A stretch of 11,620 nt of DNA from Planctomycetota bacterium (GCA_018970845.1 JAGWVO010000089.1:1-11620), one strand, 5' to 3'; counted from the stretch's first letter, positions 1 to 6,682 are shown. The notes: generated by a model not told the origin, from the letters alone. A program made the numbers and translations.

Positions 1-46
1 AGCTTTTGCCCTGAAACCCATGCCCTTGCGACGAACCGCGCTGGTC

Positions 47-1162
47 TCAGCCTTCAATCCCCAGTTGTCGGGCAAACTCAAGGAACAGGTAGCTTGAATC
101 GTGGGGTCCGGCGGAAGCCTCGGGATGGTACTGCACCGAGAAGACGGGATGCTTCTTGTGCCTCATGCCCTCGAGCGTGTTGTCGTTGAGGTTGATGTGG
201 CTCACCTCCACATCCCCGGGAAGGGTCGAGGGGTCGATCGCGAAACCGTGGTTCTGGCTGGTGATCTCCACCTTGCCGGTGCTCAATTGGCGCACCGGGT
301 GATTCCCGCCACGATGTCCGAACTTGAGCTTGAATGACTTGGCCCCCAGCGCCAAACCAAGAAGCTGGTGCCCCAGGCAGATGCCGAACATCGGTTTCCT
401 GCCGATGAGGCCACGGATGGCGTCGATCGCGTAGGTGACGGCGGCGGGATCGCCAGGACCATTGGAAAGGAACACGCCATCGGGGTTGAGGGCCAAAACC
501 TGTTCGGTCGTGGCCGTGCCGGGAAGCACCGTCACGGCGCATCCCACCTGGGTGAGGCACCGGAGGATGTTGCGCTTCATTCCGAAGTCGATCGCCACGA
601 CCGACTTTTTGGGCGCATGGGCGGGAAGGTAGGTGACCAGGGGGTTGGTGAAGCCATCAACCCACTGATAGGTGGCCCGGGGGGTGACCTCCTTCACCAG
701 GTCGCTTCCGGCCATTGACGGGCTGTTGCGGGCGATCTCGACAAGTTGAGCCGCCGATTCATCCCCGCTTGAAAGAACCCCGCGCATGGCGCCACCGGTG
801 CGCAGCATTCGCACCAGGGCCCTCGTGTCGATTCCCTCGATGCCGAACACGCCGGCGCGTTGGAGATAGCTCGCCAAATCGCCTTGGGAACGGTAGTTGC
901 TCACCATCGGTGAGAGGTCCCGGACCACGAAACCCCTCGCGTGGACACGGCCGGATTCCAAGTCCTCGTCATTGACACCCACATTGCCAATGTGGGGGTA
1001 GGTCATGGTGACGATTTGGCCGCAATAGGATGGATCCGTCAGGATTTCCTGGTATCCCATCATGCTGGTGTTGAAAACGACTTCCCCGACGCTGCGGCCG
1101 GGGGCTCCGAACGCCCGTCCCGTGAAAACGCACCCGTTTTCAAGCGCCAGCCTTCCGACCAT
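47..1162 (-). CDS. carA: Carbamoyl-phosphate synthase small (glutaminase) subunit
   Basis: This 371-residue protein hydrolyses glutamine and passes ammonia to the large subunit CarB, which makes carbamoyl phosphate for arginine and pyrimidine synthesis in the cytoplasm. The N-terminal CPSase small-chain domain (about 1-150) carries the family wording EILTDPSYCGQIVTMTYPHI and GIEGIDTRALVRMLR. The class I glutamine amidotransferase domain follows from about 187, with LSNGPGDP at 232-239, the nucleophile C262 in GICLGHQ, and H346 and E348 in QYHPEAS. The Cys-to-His spacing of 84 equals that of E. coli CarA (C269, H353), and the length is normal. The ATG is preceded by GGAGG (complement of 1169-1173) at 6 bases. 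It lies 69 bases downstream of the SIS-domain gene on the same strand, so co-transcription is likely. carB is not in the window. Identification is secure. Confidence 0.97.
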   Translation of the reverse strand: MVGRLALENGCVFTGRAFGAPGRSVGEVVFNTSMMGYQEILTDPSYCGQIVTMTYPHIGNVGVNDEDLESGRVHARGFVVRDLSPMVSNYRSQGDLASYLQRAGVFGIEGIDTRALVRMLRTGGAMRGVLSSGDESAAQLVEIARNSPSMAGSDLVKEVTPRATYQWVDGFTNPLVTYLPAHAPKKSVVAIDFGMKRNILRCLTQVGCAVTVLPGTATTEQVLALNPDGVFLSNGPGDPAAVTYAIDAIRGLIGRKPMFGICLGHQLLGLALGAKSFKLKFGHRGGNHPVRQLSTGKVEITSQNHGFAIDPSTLPGDVEVSHINLNDNTLEGMRHKKHPVFSVQYHPEASAGPHDSSYLFLEFARQLGIEG

Positions 1163-1231
1163 CCCATGCCTCCGGTTGTTCGCAATGCATTCTGGAGAAG
1201 CATAGGAATCCGGAAGCGCTTCGTCGCCCCC

Positions 1232-1870
1232 TCAAACGCCCAGGCGTGAATCGAGCACGGCTTTTTCGGGCGCAACATTCCTTAGGCCGATGCGTCGGTG
1301 CATGTCGTCAACCACCCAGTGGAACGCGATCAGGTGAAGGCACTCCACGACACCCATGTCCCATGAATCGACATGCAAGCCTTGGTCGGCCAGCGGCCTG
1401 AGCTTGCCGCCATCGTACCCGGTGACTCCGAAAGTCTTGACTCGATTCAACTTGGCCCATTCGACAGCGCGGAGGATGTTCGGGCTGTTTCCCGAACCGC
1501 TGATCGCGATCAGTAGGTCGCCCGCCCGGGCGAAGTTCTTGAGTTGCTCCAGGAAAATGCGGTCATATCCCTCGTCATTGCCCCAGGCCAGGATGGCCGG
1601 GGTGCAATCAGTCAACGACATCACGCGGATGCGGCGAATGGAAGGGTCGTCGAAATCGGCCCGCCGCAGGGAACCCTTGTTGAGATCCTCGCAGAGGTGC
1701 GAGGCGTTCGATCCGCTTCCGCCGTTGCCGATCACGAACACGGTGCCGTCATGGTCGTAACATTCGGCCACCGCATCCCCCAAGGCTTGCACCTGGGCGG
1801 GGTCGAGACGCCCGGCCATGCCAGCGACATGATCCAGGAATGCCTTGGGAGCCAATTTCACGCCAATCAT
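1232..1870 (-). CDS. SIS-domain sugar-phosphate isomerase, GmhA-like (phosphoheptose isomerase family)
   Basis: This 212-residue cytoplasmic SIS-domain protein resembles GmhA, which converts sedoheptulose 7-phosphate to D-glycero-D-manno-heptose 7-phosphate for LPS or S-layer glycans. Seen in the sequence: the phosphosugar-binding loop VIGNGGSGSNASH (46-58) and the second SIS serine loop ISGSGNSPN (123-131). A C-terminal helix follows with E176, H179 and H184. By hand alignment, the E. coli GmhA metal ligands H61, E65, Q172 and H180 fall on H58, D62, E176 and H184, so two are conservatively changed. The substrate may therefore differ, and a DiaA-like or other sugar isomerase role is possible. 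I chose the ATG at 1870 because AAGGAGG (complement of 1879-1885) sits 8 bases upstream. The reading frame is open further upstream but lacks family similarity there. It is divergent from selB and probably shares a transcript with carA. Confidence 0.85.
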   Translation of the reverse strand: MIGVKLAPKAFLDHVAGMAGRLDPAQVQALGDAVAECYDHDGTVFVIGNGGSGSNASHLCEDLNKGSLRRADFDDPSIRRIRVMSLTDCTPAILAWGNDEGYDRIFLEQLKNFARAGDLLIAISGSGNSPNILRAVEWAKLNRVKTFGVTGYDGGKLRPLADQGLHVDSWDMGVVECLHLIAFHWVVDDMHRRIGLRNVAPEKAVLDSRLGV

Positions 1871-1933
1871 GGATCCAGCCTCCTTGCCAACACCACATCC
1901 CAACGATTTGCATGGCGGTTTACAATACATTTC
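1871..1933. promoter_or_regulatory. Divergent promoter region between the SIS-domain gene and selB
   Basis: These 63 bases separate the starts of two divergent genes and should hold both promoters. A -10-like TACAAT lies at 1921-1926 on the plus strand, only 7 bases before the selB ATG, but I see no matching -35 at normal spacing. The left half carries the strong Shine-Dalgarno site of the minus-strand gene. selB has no recognisable Shine-Dalgarno site in front of its ATG. Promoter assignment is inference from position and a single hexamer. Confidence 0.4.
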
Positions 1934-3892
1934 ATGAGCACCACGGTGACACGGTCGTTGATCCTCGGCACTGCCGGGCACATCGACCATGGAAAAACCT
2001 CTCTGGTTCGGGCCCTCACAGGCATCGATTGCGACCGGTTGCCCGAGGAAAAGGCCCGGGGCATCACCATTGACATCGGCTTCGCGAGACTTGAATTACC
2101 CGGTTATCAACTGGGCGTGGTGGATGTGCCCGGCCATGAGCGGTTCATCCGCAACATGCTGGCCGGCGCCACGGGCTTCGACTTGGCCATGCTGGTCGTC
2201 GCCGCCGACGACTCGATCATGCCGCAAACCCGCGAACATCTGGAAATCCTTCGCCTGCTTGGCCTTCGGCACGGAGTGATCGCGCTCACCAAGTGCGACC
2301 TCGTCGACCAGACCACCCGGGAAGTTGTGGAACTCGAGGTGCGGGAACTGGTTCGCGGTTCCTTCCTTGAAAACGCCCCTTTGGTGCACACATCCGCCAG
2401 TTCCGGAATGGGTTTGGGGGAACTCCGCGACGCCTTGGTGCGCGCCTGCGACGATTGCGCGGGAAACCCCCGCTCGATGGACCCCGGCTGGTTCCGGATG
2501 GCCATCGACCGCAGTTTCGTGGTTCAAGGGCACGGCACCGTGGTCACCGGAACCGTGATGTCGGGAGCCGTGAGGGTGGGCGATGAAGTCTCATGGCTGC
2601 CATCGGGCCAATCGGTGCGTGTGCGCGCCATCCACCGGCACGACAAGCCCTCCGAAAGCGTTTCGGCCGGAATGCGCGCCGCGCTCAACCTCGCCGGCGT
2701 CAGGCATGAGGAGGTTGTCCGCGGCCAGGAAGTCGCCTCGCCCGGCCTTCTTGTGCCTTCCCGTGTCGTTTCGTTGCGCGTCCGCGCCTTGGCCAACGCG
2801 CCCCGCCCCCTGAGGCACCGGCAGCAACTCCGCATGCACCTAGGCACCTCCGAATGCCTGGCCACCCTCTCCCTGCTCGACTGCGACCGCGTGGCGCCGG
2901 GCGACGAGGCCTTGGCCCAGCTTTTTGTTGAGTCGCCAATCACCGCCACATGGGGACAAGCGGTGGTTCTGCGCGATGCCTCGGGACGCACCACCTTGGG
3001 CGGCGGCCGGGTGATTCAACCAACCGCCCGGAAGATCCGGCGCAGGCATGTCGAAGACCTCGAGCACCTCGAAAAGCAGGCGGGCCACGATGCCGATGCC
3101 CGTTGCCGCATGGCCTGCTGGTTCGCGGGCTTTGGCGGTGTCTCGGCCGGCGCCCTTGTTCGTGATGCAGGCATGCCGATGGAGGATGCCGCCCGTTGGA
3201 TCGCCACCGGCTTGTCGTCCGGGCAGTTGATCGAGATACCCGCGGGAGGAACCCGAAGGGTGGTTCTCGAGGCCGACCGCGTCGTGGAATTGGAATCGCG
3301 GCTTCTGGCCACCGCCGACAGGCTGCACGGCAGGTATCCCCTGCTGGGCCATCATGAACGCCAGAAAGTCGAGGCCGGCCTCGATTACCTGGGCGACACC
3401 CCCCTTGTGGCCGCGATTCTCGACAGGCTTGTGGCGCGCAAGGCGTTGGTCGGCCCCATGGGCCGGGTCGGGTTGCCTGACTTCAAGCCTCGCCTCACCG
3501 CGGCGCAAAGACGGCTCAAGGAGCAGATTGTCCAGCAGTTTCGAGAAAAAGCCTTCACGCCTCCCGATGCCGAGGACCTCAAGGCCATCGCGGGCGCCAA
3601 CGCCTCCCATCTCAAGGAAATTCTCGATGTCTGCGAGGCCGAGGGCTGGATTGTCCCGTTCGCCGAGGGGATGTGGCTGCACTCGTCCCGCGATCAGGAA
3701 ATGCGCAAGCTGGTGGTCGACAAGTTGAAGGAAATGGCATCCTCGAACACCGGGTTGCTTGTCGCCGACATCCGCACCCTTCTGGGCACTTCCCGAAAGT
3801 TCGCCGTTCCGTTGTGCGAATACCTAGACCGCGCCGGGGTCACCCGCCGCGATGGAGACATCCGTTGGCTGGCCACACCGACCCGGAACTGA
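1934..3892 (+). CDS. selB: Selenocysteine-specific translation elongation factor SelB
   Basis: This 652-residue GTPase carries Sec-tRNA(Sec) to the ribosome at UGA codons marked by a SECIS hairpin. Seen: the GTPase motifs G1 GHIDHGKTS (15-23), G2 GITID (43-47), G3 DVPGHE (64-69), G4 TKCD (119-122) and G5 SAS (154-156). LPEEKARGITID is diagnostic of SelB rather than EF-Tu. Beta-barrel domains II and III follow to about 350. The remaining 300 residues are the winged-helix repeats that bind SECIS, ending in a family-typical segment with GTSRKFAVPLCEYLDRAGVT. The length fits the family (E. coli 614). The ATG at 1934 has no clear Shine-Dalgarno site. The frame is open upstream to 1544, but that part is antisense to the SIS gene and lacks similarity. 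A TTG at 1958 would give an N-terminus closer to E. coli SelB and cannot be excluded. It overlaps selA by 28 bases. Confidence 0.95.
   Translation: MSTTVTRSLILGTAGHIDHGKTSLVRALTGIDCDRLPEEKARGITIDIGFARLELPGYQLGVVDVPGHERFIRNMLAGATGFDLAMLVVAADDSIMPQTREHLEILRLLGLRHGVIALTKCDLVDQTTREVVELEVRELVRGSFLENAPLVHTSASSGMGLGELRDALVRACDDCAGNPRSMDPGWFRMAIDRSFVVQGHGTVVTGTVMSGAVRVGDEVSWLPSGQSVRVRAIHRHDKPSESVSAGMRAALNLAGVRHEEVVRGQEVASPGLLVPSRVVSLRVRALANAPRPLRHRQQLRMHLGTSECLATLSLLDCDRVAPGDEALAQLFVESPITATWGQAVVLRDASGRTTLGGGRVIQPTARKIRRRHVEDLEHLEKQAGHDADARCRMACWFAGFGGVSAGALVRDAGMPMEDAARWIATGLSSGQLIEIPAGGTRRVVLEADRVVELESRLLATADRLHGRYPLLGHHERQKVEAGLDYLGDTPLVAAILDRLVARKALVGPMGRVGLPDFKPRLTAAQRRLKEQIVQQFREKAFTPPDAEDLKAIAGANASHLKEILDVCEAEGWIVPFAEGMWLHSSRDQEMRKLVVDKLKEMASSNTGLLVADIRTLLGTSRKFAVPLCEYLDRAGVTRRDGDIRWLATPTRN
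3852..3867 (+). promoter_or_regulatory. Shine-Dalgarno site deciding a TTG start for selA
   Basis: GGAG at 3854-3857, inside the end of selB, stands 7 bases before TTG at 3865. This TTG is in the selA frame and places the protein's N-terminus where other SelA proteins begin. No in-frame ATG occurs nearby. The ATG at 3852 is in a different frame from both selB and selA. The nearest upstream in-frame ATG, at 3673, would add 64 residues with no resemblance to SelA. Confidence 0.6.
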
Positions 3893-5268
3893 CCGCGCGA
3901 CTGCGCTCGCTGCCCGCCGTGCACCTGCTGCTCGCGGACGATACGGCCAAGGCCCTCGAGGCCTCCCACGGGCACCAAGCGGTTGCCGAGGCGGCCCGCG
4001 GACTCATCGCCATCGCGCGGCAGGCCGTTTTGGAAGGTGGCCCCGCCCCGGCCGCCGCTGAATTGGTCGCCAGGCTTCCAGCCGCCGTGGAGGCCAAGGC
4101 CCGGCCCCATATCCGGCGAGTCATCAACGCCACGGGAGTCGTGCTGCACACCAACCTGGGTCGCGCGCCACTTCCGCGCGCCGCGATCGAAGCCATCTTG
4201 GCAGCCTCCGGGGCATGCAACCTGGAACTCGACCTCGAAACCGGCCAGCGTGGATCCCGCCAGGCTGGCGTTTCTCCCCTCATCGCCAGGCTTCTGGGCG
4301 CGCAGGCGGGCACCGCTGTCAACAATTGCGCCGCCGCCACGGTGATCACCTTGCGCGCCCTGTGCCGAGGCAAGGAGGTGATCGTTTCACGGGGCCAGCT
4401 TGTGGAAATTGGCGGCAGCTTCCGACTGCCCGAAATTTTCGAGGTTTCCGGCGCCCGGCTTCGGGAGGTTGGATGCACCAACATCACGAAAGTCTCAGAT
4501 TATGAGAGGGCGATAGGTCCCGATACCGCCGCCATCATGCGCGTGCATCCCAGCAATTACCGGGTGGAAGGCTTCGCTCACACTCCTTCGGTAAGCCAGC
4601 TGGCCCCCGTGGCGCGCCAAGCGGGAATCCTGCTGCTTGACGATGTCGGCAGCGGTGCCATCGCCGACATGGCCCTGTGCGGACTACCGGGGGAACCGGG
4701 CCCGCGCGAGGGCCTTGCCTCGGGCGCCGACATCACACTGTGCAGCGGCGACAAATTGCTCGGAGGTCCCCAGGCGGGCATCATTGCCGGCCGCGCCAAC
4801 CTCGTTGAGAAAGTTCGCACCGATCCGCTGTTCCGCGCGATGAGGCTCGACAAGTTGGTCCTGGCTGCCCTTGAGGCGACTCTGCGCCTCCATCTCGATG
4901 CCGATCGCGCTTGGCGGGAGATCCCCGTGCTGGCACTCTTGCGCGAGCCAGTTGCCAACCTTCAGGCCAGGGCCGAAGCGTTAATGGGCAAGATTCGCGG
5001 ACTTTCATGGGTGCGTGGCGTCGAGGCGCGCCGCGACACCACACTTGTGGGGGGCGGTTCGCTACCCGGAATGGTGTTGCCGACCGCCGTGGTGGCGATT
5101 CAGCCTGAAGGAATGTCCGTGGACGACGCCGCAAGGGCCTTGAGACGGCTTCCCGTGCCCGTGTTGGCCCGACGCAAGGACGACCGGCTCATGCTGGATC
5201 TCAGGTCGGTCATGCCGATGGATGATGAGGAACTGGCCGAAGCGGCGAAATCAATTTCCCTCGTATAA
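3865..5268 (+). CDS. selA: L-seryl-tRNA(Sec) selenium transferase SelA
   Basis: This PLP enzyme converts Ser-tRNA(Sec) to Sec-tRNA(Sec) using selenophosphate. From the TTG at 3865 it has 467 residues, against 463 in E. coli. The N-terminal tRNA-binding region (RSLPAVHLLL at 14-23, HGHQAV) is followed by the SelA signatures INATGVVLHTNLGRAPLP (87-104), VSRGQLVEIGGSFRLPE (174-190), HPSNYRVEGF (228-237) and LLDDVGSGAI (257-266). The PLP-binding lysine is K297 in CSGDKLLGGPQAGI, matching K295 of E. coli. LPVPVLARRKDDRLMLDLR closes the C-terminus in the usual way. Its start lies within the last 28 bases of selB, so translation is probably coupled, and both genes should be on one mRNA. The order selB-selA is the reverse of E. 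coli selAB. No terminator is visible after the TAA, and the next gene converges 47 bases away. Confidence 0.95.
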   Translation: MAGHTDPELTARLRSLPAVHLLLADDTAKALEASHGHQAVAEAARGLIAIARQAVLEGGPAPAAAELVARLPAAVEAKARPHIRRVINATGVVLHTNLGRAPLPRAAIEAILAASGACNLELDLETGQRGSRQAGVSPLIARLLGAQAGTAVNNCAAATVITLRALCRGKEVIVSRGQLVEIGGSFRLPEIFEVSGARLREVGCTNITKVSDYERAIGPDTAAIMRVHPSNYRVEGFAHTPSVSQLAPVARQAGILLLDDVGSGAIADMALCGLPGEPGPREGLASGADITLCSGDKLLGGPQAGIIAGRANLVEKVRTDPLFRAMRLDKLVLAALEATLRLHLDADRAWREIPVLALLREPVANLQARAEALMGKIRGLSWVRGVEARRDTTLVGGGSLPGMVLPTAVVAIQPEGMSVDDAARALRRLPVPVLARRKDDRLMLDLRSVMPMDDEELAEAAKSISLV

Positions 5269-5315
5269 ATTTGAAGATCTTGAGATTCAGGAGTACCGCC
5301 AAGGTCCGGGAACTG

Positions 5316-5789
5316 TCAAAATTCAGCGTGTGTTCGATCATAATCGCTCCATCCATGGGGCCCCGTTCTGTTCACTCCGCCAATCGACCGCGATTCCCCG
5401 GTGGTTCCGCTCGTACCCGCGGTGCTTCGGGATGGGCAATGGTAACCCGGCAAGTCCGCGCCAGCATCGGGAGATTGGTTGTAATACCGAGCGGCGACAA
5501 CCCATTTCTTGAAAAGGGCTTCCTGCTCGATGTAAGGCATGATCAAGACGGCCCATGTTGGCCAATTATCGCCCAGGTCGCATGATGGGAAGGCGTTCTG
5601 GCTGTCGTGAAAATTGTGGAATGCAAGCCCGATCTGCTTGAGGTTGTTCGTGCAGGTGATTCGATTTGCCGCTTCCCTCACCTTTTGCACGGCTGGCACA
5701 AGTAGGCCGATAAGAACCCCAATAATGGCGATGACAACCAGCAATTCGATCAAGGTGAATCCCATAACCCTGTCATTTCGGGTGACCAT
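5316..5789 (-). CDS. DUF1559 prepilin-like protein, C-terminally truncated
   Basis: This 157-residue type II pseudopilin-like protein belongs to the DUF1559 family, which is greatly expanded in planctomycetes and presumed to be exported and processed by prepilin peptidase. Seen: a short basic leader, the cleavage/methylation site G10|F11 with E15 (GFTLIELLVV), a hydrophobic helix (11-34), and the DUF1559 wording PAVQKVREAANR (32-43), CTNNLKQIGLAFHNFHD (46-62) and HCPSRSTAG (117-125). The family is usually 200-400 residues and ends with an H-X9-DG motif. Here the protein stops at TGA soon after GWSDY, and no DUF1559-like sequence follows in any minus-strand frame. I chose the ATG at 5789 because GGAGA (5797-5801) is 7 bases upstream. 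The ATG at 5807 lacks such a site. It is probably a remnant, though an expressed short form is possible. Confidence 0.75.
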   Translation of the reverse strand: MVTRNDRVMGFTLIELLVVIAIIGVLIGLLVPAVQKVREAANRITCTNNLKQIGLAFHNFHDSQNAFPSCDLGDNWPTWAVLIMPYIEQEALFKKWVVAARYYNQSPDAGADLPGYHCPSRSTAGTSGTTGESRSIGGVNRTGPHGWSDYDRTHAEF

Positions 5790-5816
5790 GACATGATCTC
5801 CGAACATATTGACGGG

Positions 5817-5841
5817 AGAGATTAACTAAAAATTAATCTTT
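5817..5841. repeat. AT-rich inverted repeat upstream of the DUF1559 gene
   Basis: AGATTAA (5819-5825) and TTAATCT (5833-5839) form a perfect 7-base inverted repeat around a CTAAAAA spacer, extendable by one G-T and one A-T pair. It lies about 30 bases upstream of the DUF1559 start, where an operator or promoter element would be expected. It could equally be a weak hairpin. Function is not known. Confidence 0.4.
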
Positions 5842-5999
5842 GCTGGAAAGCTTTGCAATCGGATTTCAAGGCTTCGTTCGATGCCGACGGTTTCACACCA
5901 ACCGGAGAAAATGCAGGATCAACATGGAGGATACTTAAGGAGGATTTCCCCGATTTGATTACACACAGGGGTTGGTGGCGGAAAAGCAAAGAAATCGAC

Positions 6000-6073
6000 T
6001 ACACCCGGAGGGATTCGAACCCCCAACCGTTGGTTCCGAAGACCAATGCTCTATCCAGTTGAGCTACGGGTGC
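6000..6073 (-). tRNA. tRNA-Arg (anticodon TCG)
   Basis: The minus strand folds into a full cloverleaf. The acceptor stem pairs GCACCCG with CGGGTGT, with a G1-U72 wobble, and the discriminator is A73. The D arm contains the TAGCTCAACTGGATAGAGC wording. The anticodon stem TTGGT/ACCAA encloses the loop CTTCGGA, giving anticodon TCG, which reads the arginine codon CGA. The five-base variable loop is CGGTT, and the T arm GGGGG/CCCTC carries TTCGAAT. No CCA is encoded. The start rests on the cloverleaf alone. A weak -10-like TAAACT lies about 10 bases upstream on the minus strand. This is an ordinary class I tRNA, not tRNA-Sec. Confidence 0.95.
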
Positions 6074-6127
6074 GATTGAAAGTAGTTTAGCATCCGAAAG
6101 AATTTGGCACAGACCCGGCCGCGTTGC

Positions 6128-6156
6128 TTGCCGTTAATTCTTCAAGCACTTAATAT
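6128..6156 (+). promoter_or_regulatory. Candidate sigma70-type promoter for the DUF3467 gene
   Basis: TTGCCG (6128-6133, 4 of 6 to TTGACA) and TAATAT (6151-6156, 4 of 6 to TATAAT) are separated by exactly 17 bases. They lie about 50 bases before the DUF3467 start. Nothing else between the tRNA and the gene looks like a promoter. This is a consensus match only. Confidence 0.45.
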
Positions 6157-6207
6157 CACTATCGATGATCCAGATTTGGCTGTGATCAAAGAACAGGAGT
6201 GTTCCTC

Positions 6208-6525
6208 ATGTCCGATGGCAACGCACAAGACGCGCAAGTGGAAATGAAAGTCAACGAAAACGAGGCTCATGCCGCCTATGCGAACTTCGCCCGGGTGACC
6301 GCCACCCCCGAGGAAGTGATCGTTGATTTCGCCCTGAATCCGAATCCGTTCGCCACCGGTGTCCAGGAAATCTCCGTGAACCACCGATTGATCATGAATT
6401 TTTACACCGCCAAGCGATTGCTCAGCGCTTTGGCCATGACGATCCAGCGCCATGAGCAGAATTTCGGAAATATCGAGCTGGATGTCCGCAAGCGAGTCAC
6501 GGTTCCGATCCCCCCCGCCAAATAA
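6208..6525 (+). CDS. DUF3467 family protein
   Basis: This small soluble protein of 105 residues has no signal peptide or membrane segment. Its central part (about 23-85) matches my recollection of DUF3467: AAYANFARVTATPEEVIVDF, then a middle with EISVNHRLIMNF, then a helix AKRLLSALAMTIQRHEQNFG. The function of DUF3467 is not established. The N-terminal 20 residues are acidic and polar, and the C-terminus ends in a short basic and proline-rich tail (RKRVTVPIPPAK). The ATG at 6208 is chosen because GGAG (6196-6199) stands 8 bases upstream. An in-frame GTG at 6199 overlaps that site and is less likely. The gene stands alone, with a plausible promoter before it and a strong terminator after it, so it is probably monocistronic and well expressed. 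Confidence 0.8.
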   Translation: MSDGNAQDAQVEMKVNENEAHAAYANFARVTATPEEVIVDFALNPNPFATGVQEISVNHRLIMNFYTAKRLLSALAMTIQRHEQNFGNIELDVRKRVTVPIPPAK

Positions 6526-6551
6526 TCCAACGGGGAAATCTGAATACTCTT

Positions 6552-6586
6552 GGGCCTCTCACAAATTTTTGGGGAGGCCCTTTTTT
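6552..6586 (+). terminator. Rho-independent terminator of the DUF3467 gene
   Basis: GGGCCTCTC (6552-6560) pairs with GGGGAGGCCC (6571-6580) through seven Watson-Crick pairs, then one T-G wobble and one C-G pair. The loop is AT-rich and the stem is followed directly by six T residues (6581-6586). It lies 26 bases after the stop codon. Confidence 0.9.
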
Positions 6587-6654
6587 GTCTCCAAGGCTGT
6601 TGCTTCGTTCGATGATTAAGGCAAGAATGAATAAGCCACGGTATTGCAGTGGAA

Positions 6655-6682
6655 AACCTCGCCCCGCTTCGAGGTTAAGGAG
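6655..6682 (+). promoter_or_regulatory. 5'-UTR hairpin abutting the Shine-Dalgarno site of the DUF1549 gene
   Basis: AACCTCG (6655-6661) and CGAGGTT (6670-6676) are perfect 7-base inverted arms around an 8-base loop. The last arm base touches the Shine-Dalgarno sequence AAGGAG (6677-6682), which is 8 bases before the ATG at 6691. In RNA this would form a compact hairpin beside the ribosome-binding site. A role in translation control or mRNA stability is inference. Confidence 0.45.

Noticed and set aside
1..46. Possible gene start or end left of carA.
   Set aside because: The stretch is too short. On the minus strand it shows an ATG with poor Shine-Dalgarno spacing and no recognisable protein wording.
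2840..3682. A 280-codon minus-strand frame opposite selB.
   Set aside because: It is the antisense of the SelB C-terminal winged-helix region, low in complexity and without recognisable motifs.
5269..5345. The DUF1559 frame ends in TGA and stays open beyond it on the minus strand, next to selAB: a possible selenocysteine codon.
   Set aside because: The continuation is antisense to selA and shows no DUF1559 similarity. The only hairpin after the TGA is weak, with mismatches, and begins 1-2 bases from the codon rather than at SECIS-like spacing. The family is not known for Sec.
5853..6062. A 69-codon plus-strand frame ending in DSNPQPLVPKTNALSS.
   Set aside because: Its C-terminal half is the antisense of the tRNA-Arg gene, a well-known source of false proteins with RRDSNPQP wording. 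It has no Shine-Dalgarno site.
6000..6073. Could the tRNA beside the selenocysteine operon be tRNA-Sec?
   Set aside because: It has an ordinary 7+5 acceptor/T stem, a five-base variable loop and anticodon TCG. A tRNA-Sec would have a long variable arm and anticodon TCA.
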